A DNA stretch of 64,000 bases from Conchocele bisecta (Eukaryota; Mollusca; Bivalvia; Lucinida; Thyasiridae). The DNA lies in the NCBI GenBank assembly GCA_029237695.1, contig CM055274.1, positions 20,015,505-20,079,504 of the forward strand, written 5' to 3'. The notes under the pieces are model-generated. The model searched no databases. It had not been told where the DNA came from and worked only from the letters and a program-made list of their open reading frames with translations. Below, one piece after another: positions 12,791 through 24,077 of the stretch (position 1 is the first letter of the stretch; the number at the start of each line of letters is the position of its first letter). The position numbers were made by a program, and so were the translations under genes.

Positions 12791-13018
12791 TACGTATTGC
12801 TAGCTCTAAATAATTAGAGTTAGCCTTAAATATTTAGAGATAGCTCCAAATCATTTGAAGAGCTCTCTAAATCATTTGGAGCTAGCTATAAATATTTAAT
12901 GCTAGCTCCAGGAACGCCAAATCTACATAAGTGCAAATAATTAATGCTAGATCGGTAAATATGCTAGCTCGGTAAATAATTAATGCGAGCTCTAATTATT
13001 TAGAACTAGCAATACGTA
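12791..13018. repeat. Palindromic element built of ~20-bp GCTAGCTC units
   Basis: The ends are exact inverses: TACGTATTGCTAG at 12,791 and CTAGCAATACGTA ending at 13,018. The inside is a run of degenerate units such as GCTAGCTCTAAATAATTAGA in both orientations. The design parallels the GTTCCC arrays but the unit sequence differs. Confidence 0.7.
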
Positions 13019-13104
13019 TGTGAGTTTATATAGATGTTGCGTTCCATCGTTAATGTAGATGGTTGATGTAGCGTTCCCGCGATGATACATGGTCGTGTTG
13101 TATG

Positions 13105-13479
13105 TGTGAACTATATAAACTCGGATCCGATTATGTAAAGGCACCGACTGATCTTCGATTGCTCTTGTCGAACATGGTTAGTATTATTATTTTGAAAATT
13201 ATTTGTATTTCTGCAGCCAGTTGACGTGCAGTCTGTAGTACAAGCGACGGCCAATATACTAGATCTTCACCATGTCGGATTTCCTGCTTCGTTATGATCC
13301 CACAGTCGACAGTGAAGGGTGTTACATGTAGTCTTGATCCGGAGGAGATTGAAATCCAACCTTCTTCAGCAATTCGGCTTGTGATGTGCAGACGTGGGTT
13401 CTCAATGGATGTTCACTTTTCGTGTCCAGTGGAGCACCGGGCATCTGATGATCACGTGAACATAGATGAAGGCCAGTGA
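13105..13479 (+). other. TATA-like promoter and short ORFs, uncertain
   Basis: CTATATAAACTC (13,110) lies about 65 bases upstream of an ATG at 13,174. That ATG is followed at once by GTTAGT, and CTGCAG ends at 13,216; splicing these would need a 40-nt intron. A second ATG at 13,272 has a CACC context but ends after 19 codons. A 61-codon frame covers 13,294-13,479, with two cysteines and an acidic C-terminus. No family is recognised. This could be a small gene, an RNA gene or chance. Confidence 0.15.
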
Positions 13480-13639
13480 CAACATTGCAACGGTAGTATT
13501 GAGTCCGACGTCATCAGTGCAAGTTGACATCATTAATTTACTGGGCCATTATGTATTGCTAGACTCGTCCTCGAGTTCCAATAGATGTGTCGAAATGATG
13601 CCACCTTAACATATATTAAAGCTTGAGCTTCCCCCTCCC

Positions 13640-13990
13640 ATTTCACATTGACCGTTGCATATTGTCCGTATAATTGTCCACATGTGAAACCCTATACATT
13701 GCTCGTACATATTGTCATCAATACATGTTGATGAACGACATCGAATGCCTTTTGACTATCCAGCGTTGCCATATACAATATTTTGCCTGCTTGATGTTAT
13801 TCGCATGATGCTTCCGAGAGTACGAGAGTGGCTAGAGAGGCGGAAAGGCCCTCTGTGAATCCATATTGGAGTTGACTCTGATCGTTGTTTATGCCATTTG
13901 GACGATGGAGTATTTCAGTTTCAATTAGTTTACCCAAGACAGAGACAAGCATGACACATGTACAATAATTGCATGTTGAATAGTGCAAAC
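13640..13990 (-). pseudogene. LINE reverse-transcriptase fragment, decayed
   Basis: On the minus strand this encodes part of a non-LTR retrotransposon reverse transcriptase. Motifs in order are VSVLGKLIETEIL (fingers region), QLQYGFTEG, SEASCE and then, after an in-frame stop, MATLDSQKAFDVVH, which matches RT motif A with its catalytic Asp. The following QLYGQYATVNVKWEGE resembles the region after motif A. At least two stops occur. The YxDD motif and the endonuclease are missing, so it is a dead fragment. The clade cannot be fixed from this piece; molluscan CR1- or Jockey-like lineages are possible. Confidence 0.75.
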
Positions 13991-14754
13991 CTCGTAATGT
14001 CCCCCAATATTAATTACTGCATTTGACCACTAACACTATGTTTGCAACACGTGACCAATAGGTTCAGGGTTTTCTTTCAAATACCATAACTAGCTGAATT
14101 CAAACTGGTATTAAAAACACCCCATTCAAGTATGATCTGGCGGAAAAGGATCAGGATTTGCAACCAAGCAATGTATGTGGTCTCCAAACAGCCGGATTAG
14201 TTTGTATACCGGACTACTTTGACATACCACCTTCAATTGGAGCTTTGCACTGTTTAGTTCAGTTCAGTTTATTCATACTCAATCCATTTTACATGCTGGC
14301 CAAATGTATGCTAGAACTACGAGTAGCTACATGTACTTTAGCTACTATACAATAGGAACTTTATACAGTGGAATTGATGTCAGGTATTATAATAAAAATA
14401 AAGTGGTGTTTAAATGTGTGCACCCGTCTTGAAAGGGCCATCCAGTTTAGACATATGAGACATCTCTAATCAGTCACATATGTTCACAGGTAGTGTATCA
14501 TATGTTTATACATATACCCCATCACATTTAAACAGCAATGGGTCCTTAACTGATTTTACTCAACATTATTTTCACTTTCTCGTTCACACTACATTCAATA
14601 ATGATTTCGTTAATTTGGATGTTGACCTGAGTCATTTGAGCTACCGTCACATCAACAATGTGTACAATCAAATGTGTACATGTATCATGTTTTCACACAT
14701 GACTTTTCCTCGATGTTAATGTAGTACACATATTGCTGCACGTTCTCCGTTGTA
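13991..14754. other. Intergenic, no gene seen
   Basis: Open frames of 65 and 79 codons (14,158 and 14,480, plus) lack recognisable domains. The sequence is AT-rich with no clear repeat structure. Confidence 0.35.
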
Positions 14755-14769
14755 TAGGCAACAGGTTGC

Positions 14770-15072
14770 ACTGTATCGCTACATCACGCTACACATTAAA
14801 CAAATGTGTAAAAGCATTTACACTTCGCGCACTAAAATATAGAAAACAAACTGCAAGGCATTGACATTTATACTTCGCTATATTGTAATTGAGAGACAAT
14901 TTTACATTATGACACAAAACTATTACCATAAACTTACCTAATACGGTGTGTATTAGCAACATTCAGTAGAAAGTAAACAAAGAACGCTTCAAACGCTTAT
15001 TTGGAAAGACTACTCCGTCATAACTCTTATGTATTACAGTGTAATGAGAGTTGTGTACTCAGAACGATACAC
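14770..15072 (+). repeat. Direct-repeat copy flanking the gypsy element (left)
   Basis: Blocks such as CACTAAAATATAGAAAACAA, AGTAGAAAGTAAACAAAGAA and TACTCCGTCATAACTCTTA, and the trailing GAGTTGTGTACTCAGAA, recur in the same order to the right of the LTR element (24,078-24,290 and 24,600-24,620). This left copy has about 70 bases (near 14,896-14,965) absent from the right copy. Confidence 0.65.
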
Positions 15073-15339
15073 ATATACGTCTGACATTGGGATATGGGCA
15101 TACTGTGCACCTATAAAATATGCAGTCCACACCTTTTTATTTCAAATATGTGGTTGTGACTCGAGAAACATGGGTTATGGCTGTTTTGATCCCAGATCAG
15201 CGCGCAGTCTCAGTCATTCAGTCTCGCCATTCAGTCAAGGAAACAGCTGTCATGCTGTTAGCAAACACAATATATCCTTATCATATCACTGGATGCACTA
15301 GCTGCAAGTTTTCCGCTTTACAGTCAACAGGTTACACGT

Positions 15340-15605
15340 TGTAGGGAATTAGTAATGGCAGATGGACGAGTAATGTTTATTTGTTAATTGTTTATTTAAA
15401 ATCTGATTCCTTGATTCAACTCTCTTCGCTTCATCCCCAGTTATCTCCCATCTCCCCTTATCCGTCTCCACTCGATTTATCAAATCCCAGAAATTGAAGC
15501 AATCAAGTGAGACAGGCAAGTGGAGGGTGACGCTGTAGCATAGAAACGATTTTCATCCTCAGTCGATTAATTATCAGCTAGACCCTCTATCCCAAATACA
15601 TAACA
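15340..15605 (-). repeat. 3-prime LTR of the gypsy element
   Basis: The 266-bp LTR starts TGTAGGGAATTAG on the plus strand and ends CAAATACATAACA. It aligns end to end with 23,810-24,074 with about 17 substitutions and one extra C. The left flank ends in ACGT, the target duplication. No clear polyadenylation signal was assigned. Confidence 0.92.
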
Positions 15606-15620
15606 TCCCGCCCCATAAAA
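15606..15620 (-). other. Polypurine tract
   Basis: Immediately inside the 3-prime LTR the minus strand reads ATGGGGCGGGA, a purine-rich run abutting TGTTATG. This is the expected position of the plus-strand primer for an element in this orientation. Confidence 0.7.
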
Positions 15621-16781
15621 AAGACTAAGCATATATTTTTCAATTGGGTCAGCGGATACCTAACTAAAGGATACAAATCATGGGTCTGAGCTATAATAAA
15701 TCCATTCACAATATGCAGTCATATACAGCATAACATGGCATGTAACTGTAGTACTATTCAAATTCAACATACATGTACATGTGATAAATTTATAAATAAA
15801 ACATACATCAGTCTTTATAGATCTTCCATAAAACTTGAGAAATTAGAACAAAAATGCGCTAAACAAAGTATTGGTCATGAAATGCAGACAAAATTAATAC
15901 TTAACATGATTGTTTCGTACTTCAATATTCAAAATGAATGTAATTCACCAGCAGAGATGTGAGCTCTTAGTAAATGTATCCTCATTTAGTTGTAGATATG
16001 TAGGAGCTTTCAGTCATATGACAAACAATTTAGACATGTCTCTATTTTCAACAAAACACTCAATGACTGAAAGAACCACCTCAACAAAATGAATGAAGCT
16101 CAATTGAAATTTCTGGCATATGAATAGATCAAGGCCAAATCACTGTTATGTAAACATGATTCAATGTTGCAAAGACAACTCAAATATGCTCTATACCAAA
16201 TTTCGACATGACATATTGATAAGTGTTGTGACTTAATCATCAAGTATTAAAGCAGACATGATATGTTTTAAAATCCTGGCGCTTTGCTACGTTAAATAGA
16301 CATGTAAGTCAAGCCATGCACATTATCAGAACATGATATCAGGAGAACTACATGGTACAAATGTAACCAAATCCAATATTGATTAACATTTAGTGTCGCT
16401 ACAGCAGCATACATGTTATTTGATTACTGTGGTGTTTTCCTGATGTAATTCAATGTACTATATACGTGTATGTATACTAAGCATCATGATACTTGCTATG
16501 AACATGAAAATCATAAACTGATATCATACGTGTGTTCTTATGACCCATCTTTACTGGAAAACCACAGTATCTCTGAAATATATGCTGCATACCTATCCCA
16601 AATCAAATGTTGATACTACTTAACGGATTATCAGTCATCTCAAACAAATGAATACACATGGTTATCATTTGCAAGGTTACATGTCGCTAAAGAGACGATT
16701 CTAACACATAGTGCATGTTAATAATATATTCCAGTTACATACAAATACACTTCCTTCCATGCAATGCATCAGACACCGCCT
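15621..16781 (-). other. Gypsy 3-prime non-coding region
   Basis: About 1.16 kb lies between the end of the pol-derived sequence and the PPT. It is AT-rich with no recognisable domain. The short plus-strand frames at 15,735, 15,910 and 16,711 are not supported. Confidence 0.5.
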
Positions 16782-17376
16782 TCACATTGTGGGAGGCGGT
16801 TTCAGCTGTATTGCATTTCGTGCTTTGGCATTAAGGCTTGAAAATTGGACCCAAAAAGCATTTTCAGCTGGTTCACCTGAAATATGCACTAGATAATGGG
16901 GTCCATTAATTGCTGCTTTCTGCCCTAATATCCGTTTTATCCGATGTAATCCATTGGTGTCTGATGTTTGCGAGAAATCGTCTAGATGATTAGGGTCAAT
17001 TTGATTAGCATCTCTAAATCTAATGGGTTTCACACATTTTCGAACCGATTGTCGCGGTTGAACTTGAGCACCGTGATGTGAACGTATACAGTCTCTATCT
17101 GTGTCATTATCCACAATATGATAGATGTCTGGGCTTTCACTAATATTATCGGTCTGAGTGGAAACTGCAGAACTAGTAACCGATTTATTGACTGTGAAGT
17201 AGTTGTCAGGCGTGGGTGCCCTCACATATGCAGCTTTGAGTCTGACAATATGCACTAAACGAACTTATTTAGTAGTTGGCTCGCATATCTGGACCATGTG
17301 TGGGCGCTGTAAAGCCTGTACAACAAATGGACATGCGTATCGCCGCTGAAGTTTGTTTCCTGTGACACCGGTATTG
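16782..17376 (-). pseudogene. Integrase C-terminal GPF module and chromodomain-like tail
   Basis: From 17,376 downward, KLQRRYACPFVVQAL resembles the GPY/F module that follows gypsy integrase cores, then PHMVQI and a PTT motif. After a frame change near 17,260, HIVRLKAAYV continues. Near the C-terminus, RIKRILGQKAAINGPHYLVH followed by ENAFWVQFSSLNAKA resembles a chromodomain (IL-xR--G-xYLVxW---W-xxxxL). One expected aromatic is replaced by His. In chromodomain elements this tail guides integration to chromatin; function here is lost. Confidence 0.6.
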
Positions 17377-18520
17377 TCATGTAATAGTAAGGTACACATA
17401 GTCATTTTTCTCCAACTGTAGCGGGTGAGATTTAATGTTTGCCCGAGACAACATTGAAACTTGTACCTGGGTAGCATGTTGTTTCGCTTGTTCACGAAAT
17501 TCTTTCAGCACACTATGTTTTTGTCTAACAAACGAATATAGATCAATTTGTAGACTCGTCATGTTCGGCGGTTGCAACAGCGCTACTAATGGGAATTTGG
17601 GTCTTTGGCCAAACAATAATTCAAATGGGGAGTATCCCAACACCGAGTTCACTGCGGAATTAATGGAAAATGTAACGGATGGTAACACCTGTTCCCAGTT
17701 TCTGCAAAGGGTGTCCATGTATGGTGTCATACGTGTCGCCAGTGTTGCATGCATTCTCTCACAGGCACCAAGACAATGGTGGATAAATGCAGGTGTAAAC
17801 TGCTGCTGAACATCAAGCATTTTACAAACTTCTCTTGTCCGCTGTGCAGTAAATTCAGAACCATGATCACTGATTAAAGTATCACAAACACCATACATAG
17901 TAAATAGCTTGAATAACGCAGATGAAACTGTAACAGCGTCTTTGTTGCCTATCGGAATTGTGACCAAACATTTAGTGAACATATCTACTACAGTGAACAT
18001 GTAAGTGTTGCCGGCTGCAGATATGGGCAATGGTCCATAGAGATCCATCTCCCATACCTGAAATGGTTCTGAAGATGTTGGATATGCAACAATTGTCGAC
18101 TTTGTATGCTCTGTGGTAACCTTTCTACTTTGACAGAAATGGCACGATTTCACATAATCACCTACCACGTATGATAATTTTTTTGAAGAAGTAATGCTCT
18201 TTAACTTTGTCCATTGTGTCCTGTATACCACCATGGCCTCCCAATGGCGAATCATGGTACAGTTTGAGAATTGTTGAGTTAACGATTTTATAGGTTTTGA
18301 CTTAGCAATGCGTGAATGAAAAATAATGTATTCAAACAAAGCAAACTCAGATTGTTCCATTAATATGTTGCGAGGTAATTTTTGTGACTGTGGTAGCTTC
18401 CCATCGCGTATGTAGTCTATAATTGGCCTCAAGTATGTATCTTGTAACTGCATTTGCTTAATGTCCTCGGTATTCAAATCAATATGTAGAAAAATGTCTA
18501 CTTGGTCTAAGCAATGATTG
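17377..18520 (-). pseudogene. Gypsy integrase (zinc-binding plus DDE core)
   Basis: The open frame 17,377-18,477 carries the catalytic triad of a retroviral-type integrase. The first Asp is in WEMDLYGPL, the second in LISDHGSEF, and the Glu in GACERMHATL, with exactly 35 residues between the second Asp and the Glu. The C-X2-C half of the HHCC zinc finger is CHFC. The two His of the finger (YHDS and GHGG contexts) are visible only in another frame at about 18,200-18,265, so a pair of compensating frameshifts has destroyed the finger in the open frame. FELLFGQRP follows the core, as in Ty3/gypsy integrases. Confidence 0.9.
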
Positions 18521-18689
18521 TCATTAGCTGTTATGGCTGAAAAAAAGCATGTACTTGGGCCGTATCTGATTCTTTTGTTGCTGAAAATGGATCCGTGTGG
18601 GAATCATTTTCGTCAAATTGAATATATGTTGTTGCTCAGTGAAGTGCAGCATGTTATCAGAGTTCTCCGGTTGTAATGCATTCGCAGAT

Positions 18690-19712
18690 TTCACGGGTTG
18701 CGATGTGATGACATGGTTCATGGCTTGCGACATATTCACAGGTTGTGATGTGATCACATAATGCATGGGTTGTGACATGCCGCGGAGTTCACTGGTTGTG
18801 ACATGTTCACGGGGTTCACAGGTTGTGACATGTCCACGGGGTTCACGGGTTGTGACATGTCCACGGGGTTCACGGGTTGTGACATGTTCACAGGGTTCAT
18901 GGGTTGTGACATGTCCACGGGGTTCACGGGTTGTTACAGATTCACATAGTTCACGGGTTGTGACATATTCACAGAGTTCATGGCTTGTGACATGTCAACG
19001 GAGTTCACGGGTTGCGACATGTTCACGGAGTTCAAGGGTTGTGACATGTCGACGGAGTTCATGGGTTGTGACATGTCCACATAGTTCACGGGTTGTGAGA
19101 TGTTCCCAGATTTCACGGGTTGTGACATGTTCACAGAGGTCATGGGTTGCGACATGTCAACGGAGTTCACGGGTTGTGACATGTCCACATAGTTCACGGG
19201 TTGTGACATGTCCACGGGGTTAACGGGTTGTGACATGTTCACAGAGTTCACGGGTTGAGACATGTTCACAGAGTTCATGGGTTGTGACATGTCAACGGAG
19301 TTCACGGGTTGTGACATGTTCACGGGGTTCATATGTTGTGACATGTCGACAGAGTTCACGGGTTGTGACATGTTCACAGAGTTCACGGGTTGTGACATGT
19401 TCAATGAGTTCACGGGTTGTGACATGTTCACGGGGTTCATATGTTGTGACATGTCCACAGAGTTCACGGGTTGTGACATGTTCACATAGTTCACGGGTTG
19501 TGACATGTTCACAGAGTTCACGGGTTGTGACATGTCCACGGGGTTCACGGGTTGTGACATGTTCACAGGGTTCACGGGTTGTGACATGTCCACGGAGTTC
19601 ACGGGTTGTGGCATGTTCATAGAGTTCACGGGTTGCAACATGTCCACGGAGTTCACGGGTTGTGACATGTCGACGGAGTTCATGGGTTGTGACATGTTCA
19701 CAGGGTTTATTT
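18690..19712 (-). repeat. 27-bp coding minisatellite within gypsy pol
   Basis: About 38 tandem copies of a 27-bp unit occur, plus-strand example ACGGGTTGTGACATGTCCAC followed by GGAGTTC. Because 27 is divisible by three it stays in frame. The minus strand encodes a nine-residue unit of the type NMSQPVNSV, with V/M, S/Y/P and N/D variants. The frame enters from the RNase H side and stays open for about 29 copies before a stop at 18,934; the last copies sit in another frame. The opposite strand is also open by chance. Confidence 0.9.
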
Positions 19713-20372
19713 CAATTTCCGGTATTAGCCGTATCCGCCTAGTCTTCTGCATTTTACCATTTTTCTTGCTCCTGCAAGACAGATTGGGTGTATGTTCAGG
19801 AATCATATCTTCTGTATCGGCGTCATACGGACTGTCCTTGTCAGTGAATTCTGTGTCCAAACTGAGGCTTATTGTGTCTTGATAACCGCACTGAATTAAA
19901 TTTATATGTTCATACAATGCTTCAGTAAGTCTGATTCCAGTTGATTTTTCATTGACATATGGAAAGTTTGGGTCATCTTCGTTCGGACTGGACTGTAAAA
20001 TTTCATCAAACTTTGAAATCCTTGACAGCGCATCAGGTACCACCATTTGAGCAGCTGGCTTATATATTATGTCCAAGTCGAACTGTTGCAATATGGCTAG
20101 CCATCGTTCATAAATTGCGCCTTTAAGTTGCTTTTGAAACAGTGGTCGCAATGCTTCATGATCACATTCAACAGTGAAATGCCTTCCTCTAAGTTAAGAT
20201 ACACAGTCTAGAACACTAATAACAAGGCCCAGAAGTTCAAGTTTTGTTGGGCCATACGACTGTTGCCATCGCGACAATCTTTTGGAGCCGAATATTACAA
20301 CATATGAGTTTCCATCCTCGTGAACCTGGTACAACATGTAGCCTACATCATGACTTGATGTGTCAACCGCTA
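19713..20372 (-). pseudogene. RNase H domain and linker of gypsy pol
   Basis: RNase H elements are readable: DTSSHDVGYMLY (first Asp), PTKLELLGLV (Glu), VECDHEALRPL (Asp-His), then ERWLAILQQFDLDIIY and the terminal VPDALSR, which closes the domain in gypsy polyproteins. A frameshift near 20,372 separates it from the RT. A stop lies between VLDCVS and LRGRHF. After DALSR comes an acidic linker of about 100 residues ending in KTRRIRLIPEIEIN, which leads straight into the 27-bp repeat array. Confidence 0.85.
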
Positions 20373-21390
20373 TCTAAAGTCAAAACGAGGAAATGACAAT
20401 GCTTGCGATTCCACTAGTAGATTTTTCAACTGTGTGAATGCTGTTTGGTGAATGTCCATCCACTGAAATTTCACTCCTTTCTTCAAAAGTATATAAAGCG
20501 GATTAGCTACAGCACTGTAATTTGGTACGAACTTACGAAACCAGTTCTTGAGATCAAGCGCTCGTTTCAGTTCCTTTGAATTTGTAGGTGTTGGGTAATT
20601 TTTAATAAGCTGTATTTTGCTGGGAGGGGGGCGTATACCCTCATTGGATATTTCATGACCTAGAAATACACATTTAGTCTGAGCAAAACTACATTTACTG
20701 GGACCCAGTTTCAAGCCAGAGCTCGCCAAGCGATTCGATATAGCATGTATGTCTGAGAGATGTTGTTCAAAATATTCTGAAAATATAAGTACATCATCTA
20801 AGTAACAAATACATTATTGAAATGTTAAACCACGTAAGATCTTATCCATGAGAAGCTGAAAAATATTGGGACTGGTCTTTAAACCCTGTGGCAAACGCAA
20901 AAACTTAAATGTGCCAAAACATGTATTGAAAGCAGTATACTTCGACGACTCTTTCGCTATAGACATCTGGAAAAATCCAGAGCTAAGATCTATAGATGTT
21001 ATGAAATTTGGTGTGCGATGCGTAAATGATTCGGTCAGCTCTTGTTGATCTGGAATGATTATCGTGTATCTAAATTCTTGAGTTTGAGAATTGAAATAAC
21101 GAAAATCGCAACAAAACCTATAGAATTATAAACTCTGTTCTCGAGTTATGTTGTTTTTATCTAATTTTGGCTTGTTACGTTTGGCGACCAACACAATGGG
21201 ACTTGCAATTGGTACAACCTCACTTTCATCTACTGATATAATGACACCTTGCTTGAGAAGTTCATCTAATTGAAGCCGCAAAACCTCCCGCTTATCTGGG
21301 GGTAAGCGGTAAGGTTTCTGATGTTTTGACTTTGCATCAGGGTTAAAATGAATTTGATGTTACACTACATGAGTGAGGCCCAAATGAAGT
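20373..21390 (-). pseudogene. Gypsy reverse transcriptase, at least three stops
   Basis: One minus-strand frame carries the RT fingers-palm region. It has YRLPPDKREVLRLQLDELL, PIASPIVLV, then SIDLSSGFFQMSIAKESSKY (motif A with its Asp), LPQGLKTSP (motif B), and YLDDVLIFSE at 20,793-20,804 (catalytic YxDD). GLKLGPSKCSFAQ, FLGHEIS and the connection region follow. In-frame stops sit at about 21,370, at 21,126-21,128, and at 20,814-20,816, only three codons before YLDD. The domain is otherwise full length and recognisable, so decay is by point changes. Confidence 0.9.
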
Positions 21391-21631
21391 TACAAATACC
21401 TCCATGTGTGTATACAACAAAGAATAAATTAAATACCTCCATGTGTGTATACAACAAAGAATACATTTTCTCTTGCTGCTCAGGTCAGAGATCAGGTTCA
21501 CAGTCAACTGAGATTTAAATTTTGCGAAATTATGGTCACTTGCGGAAGGTATATCTGATCGCCATTACTGTCAAATTAGACATCATTGTGATCACAAACA
21601 GCATATCAATTCCTGTTCAGTTCTACGTGTT

Positions 21632-22483
21632 CTAAGTGTGACATACATTCCTCTGTACCAGAATATTTACATGTATGAATATTATTCTGAACATCAGATC
21701 TGTCCAACATATTGTCAGAGATTTCACATGTATGCAAACTACCATCATCATGATGATTGTTTGAAAAAGTCTCCTCAGAGACATTAACCCGTACATGAGC
21801 GCATGAAGGTTGATTAAGTTGTAATGGCAAAATTTCAAAGTATCATAAACTATCCTGAAATGTGCCAATATCATACCCTTTGACAAGTGTATCTCATTAT
21901 TTCCTGGGTTAAGAATGTTCAGTGGTACACGATGATCTGACATACATGTAACTAAACATTTTGATAGCAATAGGCCTTTGTTCAACAATTCATTATGGCC
22001 TGGGCATACACCTTGCATGCCTACCACAATGTCGTTTGCTAGTCTACATGGTAACATACATTCAGAATTTGGCAAAATTGTGCAACTACTTGTACAAAAT
22101 ATTTTAGTGGTGTGTTTGATGCCCGAGAATGCATTAACTTTGCTAAATTCAAGCACAATACCAGCTGATTTCAGATATCCGGTCCCAATTATGACGGGAT
22201 GAGATGCCTGTTCCAATACATACACAGAAATGTAGCTGGCATTGGGTTTGTTGTTGTTTTTTTCTGCTGAATGTGAAAGGGTGTGAATTCTAACACGGGC
22301 CGTGCCCAAAATTGTAACGTTAGTAGTATTAGCTAACAAAATGTTGCAATCACTGTTTGGACAAAGATTTGCACAATCTGCCGGCATTAATTTACAGAAA
22401 GACACATCCATGATGTTCACACTGCTACCAGTGTCCAGAGGAGCGGCAACTTTTACATTGTGTATAGTTATTGGTAAATACAT
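21632..22483 (-). pseudogene. Gypsy aspartic protease region
   Basis: The 283-residue frame has the retropepsin active-site motif in VAAPLDTGSSVNIM (DTGS) near residue 17. The C-terminal flap/ILG-like partner is HPVIIGTGYLKSAGIVLEF near residue 95-113, where the usual ILGxDxL is IIGTGYL, so the Asp is replaced. The protease would process the gag-pol polyprotein in an active element. Beyond about residue 220 the frame drifts and probably no longer reflects pol. Confidence 0.8.
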
Positions 22484-22553
22484 GAGACCACAATCTTTTT
22501 CAACATGTTCAACATGGGAATTTAGTTGGGGGCCTTGGAAGTCCCATGTTGAT

Positions 22554-23621
22554 TTACTTCCAGACCCGGACGGTTTTCCTGTGATATGTGTGATGGACGC
22601 GAGTTAGATGCAAACAGTTTGCATCTCTGGGCGCCGTGACCCTTCTGAGTACACATTTGACATTGTAGTTCTGGACGTTTTGCACTTTCTCCAGACCAAT
22701 TGCACTAACGTTCGAAATGGCCTGTACCGCCACCTGAGAAGCACTCCCTCTCTGATTGTGAAGTAGGTGACCTCTTCCCATTTCTAAATTATCCAACCGT
22801 TTGGAAATCTGAGACAGCTGGTCCGTTATATTCCGCTCCAGGTTTTTCGACATTGCATTGGCGACCGGATTAACCATGTTCATAGTCTGATACATCTCCG
22901 GCACACGTATTCGGTATCCGTATGCTTCCCCGATTTTGGTCGATTGTAGAGCATCCCGCAATGTCTGGGCCTTCCATGCACGAACAAAAAACGTCAGCCG
23001 ATGGGGCAATCTATTCACAAATTTGCTGATTATGCCCCGGTCAGGCTTCTTCAGTTTCCTTCCTTTATCTACTACTGCACTTTAGAAATCTTGGATGTGT
23101 AGTAGAGGCTGTAGATACAGTGCATCAAAAGCTGCAGACTCAGCTAATATACCAGCATCAACTGAATTGTCATTGGGAATATAATAACTTGCGAATGCAT
23201 GATGTAGTGCTGTCCAAGTGACCTTGGATTGGTCCAACAGACTATTGAACCATTACAGAGCAGGGCCGGCAATATGCTTGGTTCATCATGATCGATGTCG
23301 GATAACAAACAATACGATTGAAACGTGTCGATGAATCTAGCTGGATCTTCATGTGTGTATCCACACAATTTAGGAATACTGACTTGGCAGCGTGTGAGCT
23401 GGTTGGGGCAACATAGCCAGGTTACGGAGTTTCCCAAACCTGGTGATGATCATGTGACCTTTGATTTTGGAAAGTGTGTCCATATGGAGCTGATTCAGCA
23501 AAGCCAAATAATGTCTGTGTGGTAGATGGATACTGACATTGCTTACTCTCATTCTAACGGGATACGGATGGGGATTGAATGTAGCTACAATCTGCTGGTT
23601 CAAACATAATGTTTCGTTCAA
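22554..23621 (-). pseudogene. Gypsy gag with CCHC knuckle, frameshifted
   Basis: Gag is spread over at least three frames. 23,370-23,621 encodes a start with NETLCLNQQIVATF. 23,144-23,437 carries the capsid-like IPKLCGYTHEDPARFIDTFQ. 22,554-23,018 encodes a later part with ISKRLDNLEMGRG. The nucleocapsid zinc knuckle CQMCTQKGHGAQRC (C-X2-C-X4-H-X4-C) is at about 22,620-22,662 in a frame different from the surrounding open frame. Gag would form the particle core and bind element RNA. Confidence 0.8.
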
Positions 23622-23794
23622 TAGTGTTGAGAAAATATGTTGGATACTATGACAGGTAACTGTATTGTGGAATTGTAACTAGTATTGTCCGTGTATTGTC
23701 TCGTCCGAAAATTCGACCAAATACTACGCCGTAACGAATATCGCTTCCGTTTCCAATAATGTTGACTACTGTCAGAAATTGAATACATGAAATA

Positions 23795-23809
23795 GCAGAT
23801 TATCCACCA
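23795..23809 (-). other. Primer binding site
   Basis: Directly inside the 5-prime LTR the minus strand reads TGGTGGATAATCTGC. TGG pairs with the CCA end of a tRNA and its position next to the LTR is as expected. The priming tRNA was not identified. Confidence 0.75.
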
Positions 23810-24074
23810 TGTAGGGAATTAGTTATGGCAGATGGACGAGTAAAGTTTATTTGTGAATTGTTTATTTAAAATATTATTCCTTGATTCAACTCTCGTCGCT
23901 TCATCCCCAGTTATCTCCCATCTCCCTTATCCGTCTCCACTCGATTTATCAACTCCCAGAATTTGAAGCAATCAATTGAGACAGGCAAGTGGAGGGTGAC
24001 GTTATAGCATAAACATGATTTCCATCCTCAGTCGATTAATTATCAGCTAGATCCTATATCCCAAATACATAACA
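23810..24074 (-). repeat. 5-prime LTR of the gypsy element
   Basis: The 265-bp LTR matches 15,340-15,605 throughout and is followed by ACGT, the target duplication. As the 5-prime LTR in this orientation it would hold the promoter. No confident TATA box was assigned. Confidence 0.92.
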
Positions 24075-24077
24075 ACG

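Larger units (their letters stand above)
15340..24074 (-). mobile_element. Ty3/gypsy LTR retrotransposon, coding-dead
   Basis: This is an 8.7-kb element with LTRs at both ends, TG...CA termini, a 4-bp ACGT target duplication (15,336-15,339 and 24,075-24,078), a PBS and a PPT. Read on the minus strand the order is gag, protease, RT, RNase H, repeat linker, integrase, GPF module, chromodomain-like tail. This is the normal Ty3/gypsy order and is consistent with a chromodomain-bearing lineage. Every region carries stops or frameshifts, so it cannot produce intact proteins. The LTRs differ by about 17 substitutions and one indel over 265 bp (about 6%), so the insertion is not recent. Confidence 0.93.

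Noticed and set aside
18765..19622. Plus-strand repetitive frames of 130-152 codons
   Set aside because: Antisense reading of the 27-bp array. The gypsy orientation and domain order put the meaningful frame on the minus strand.
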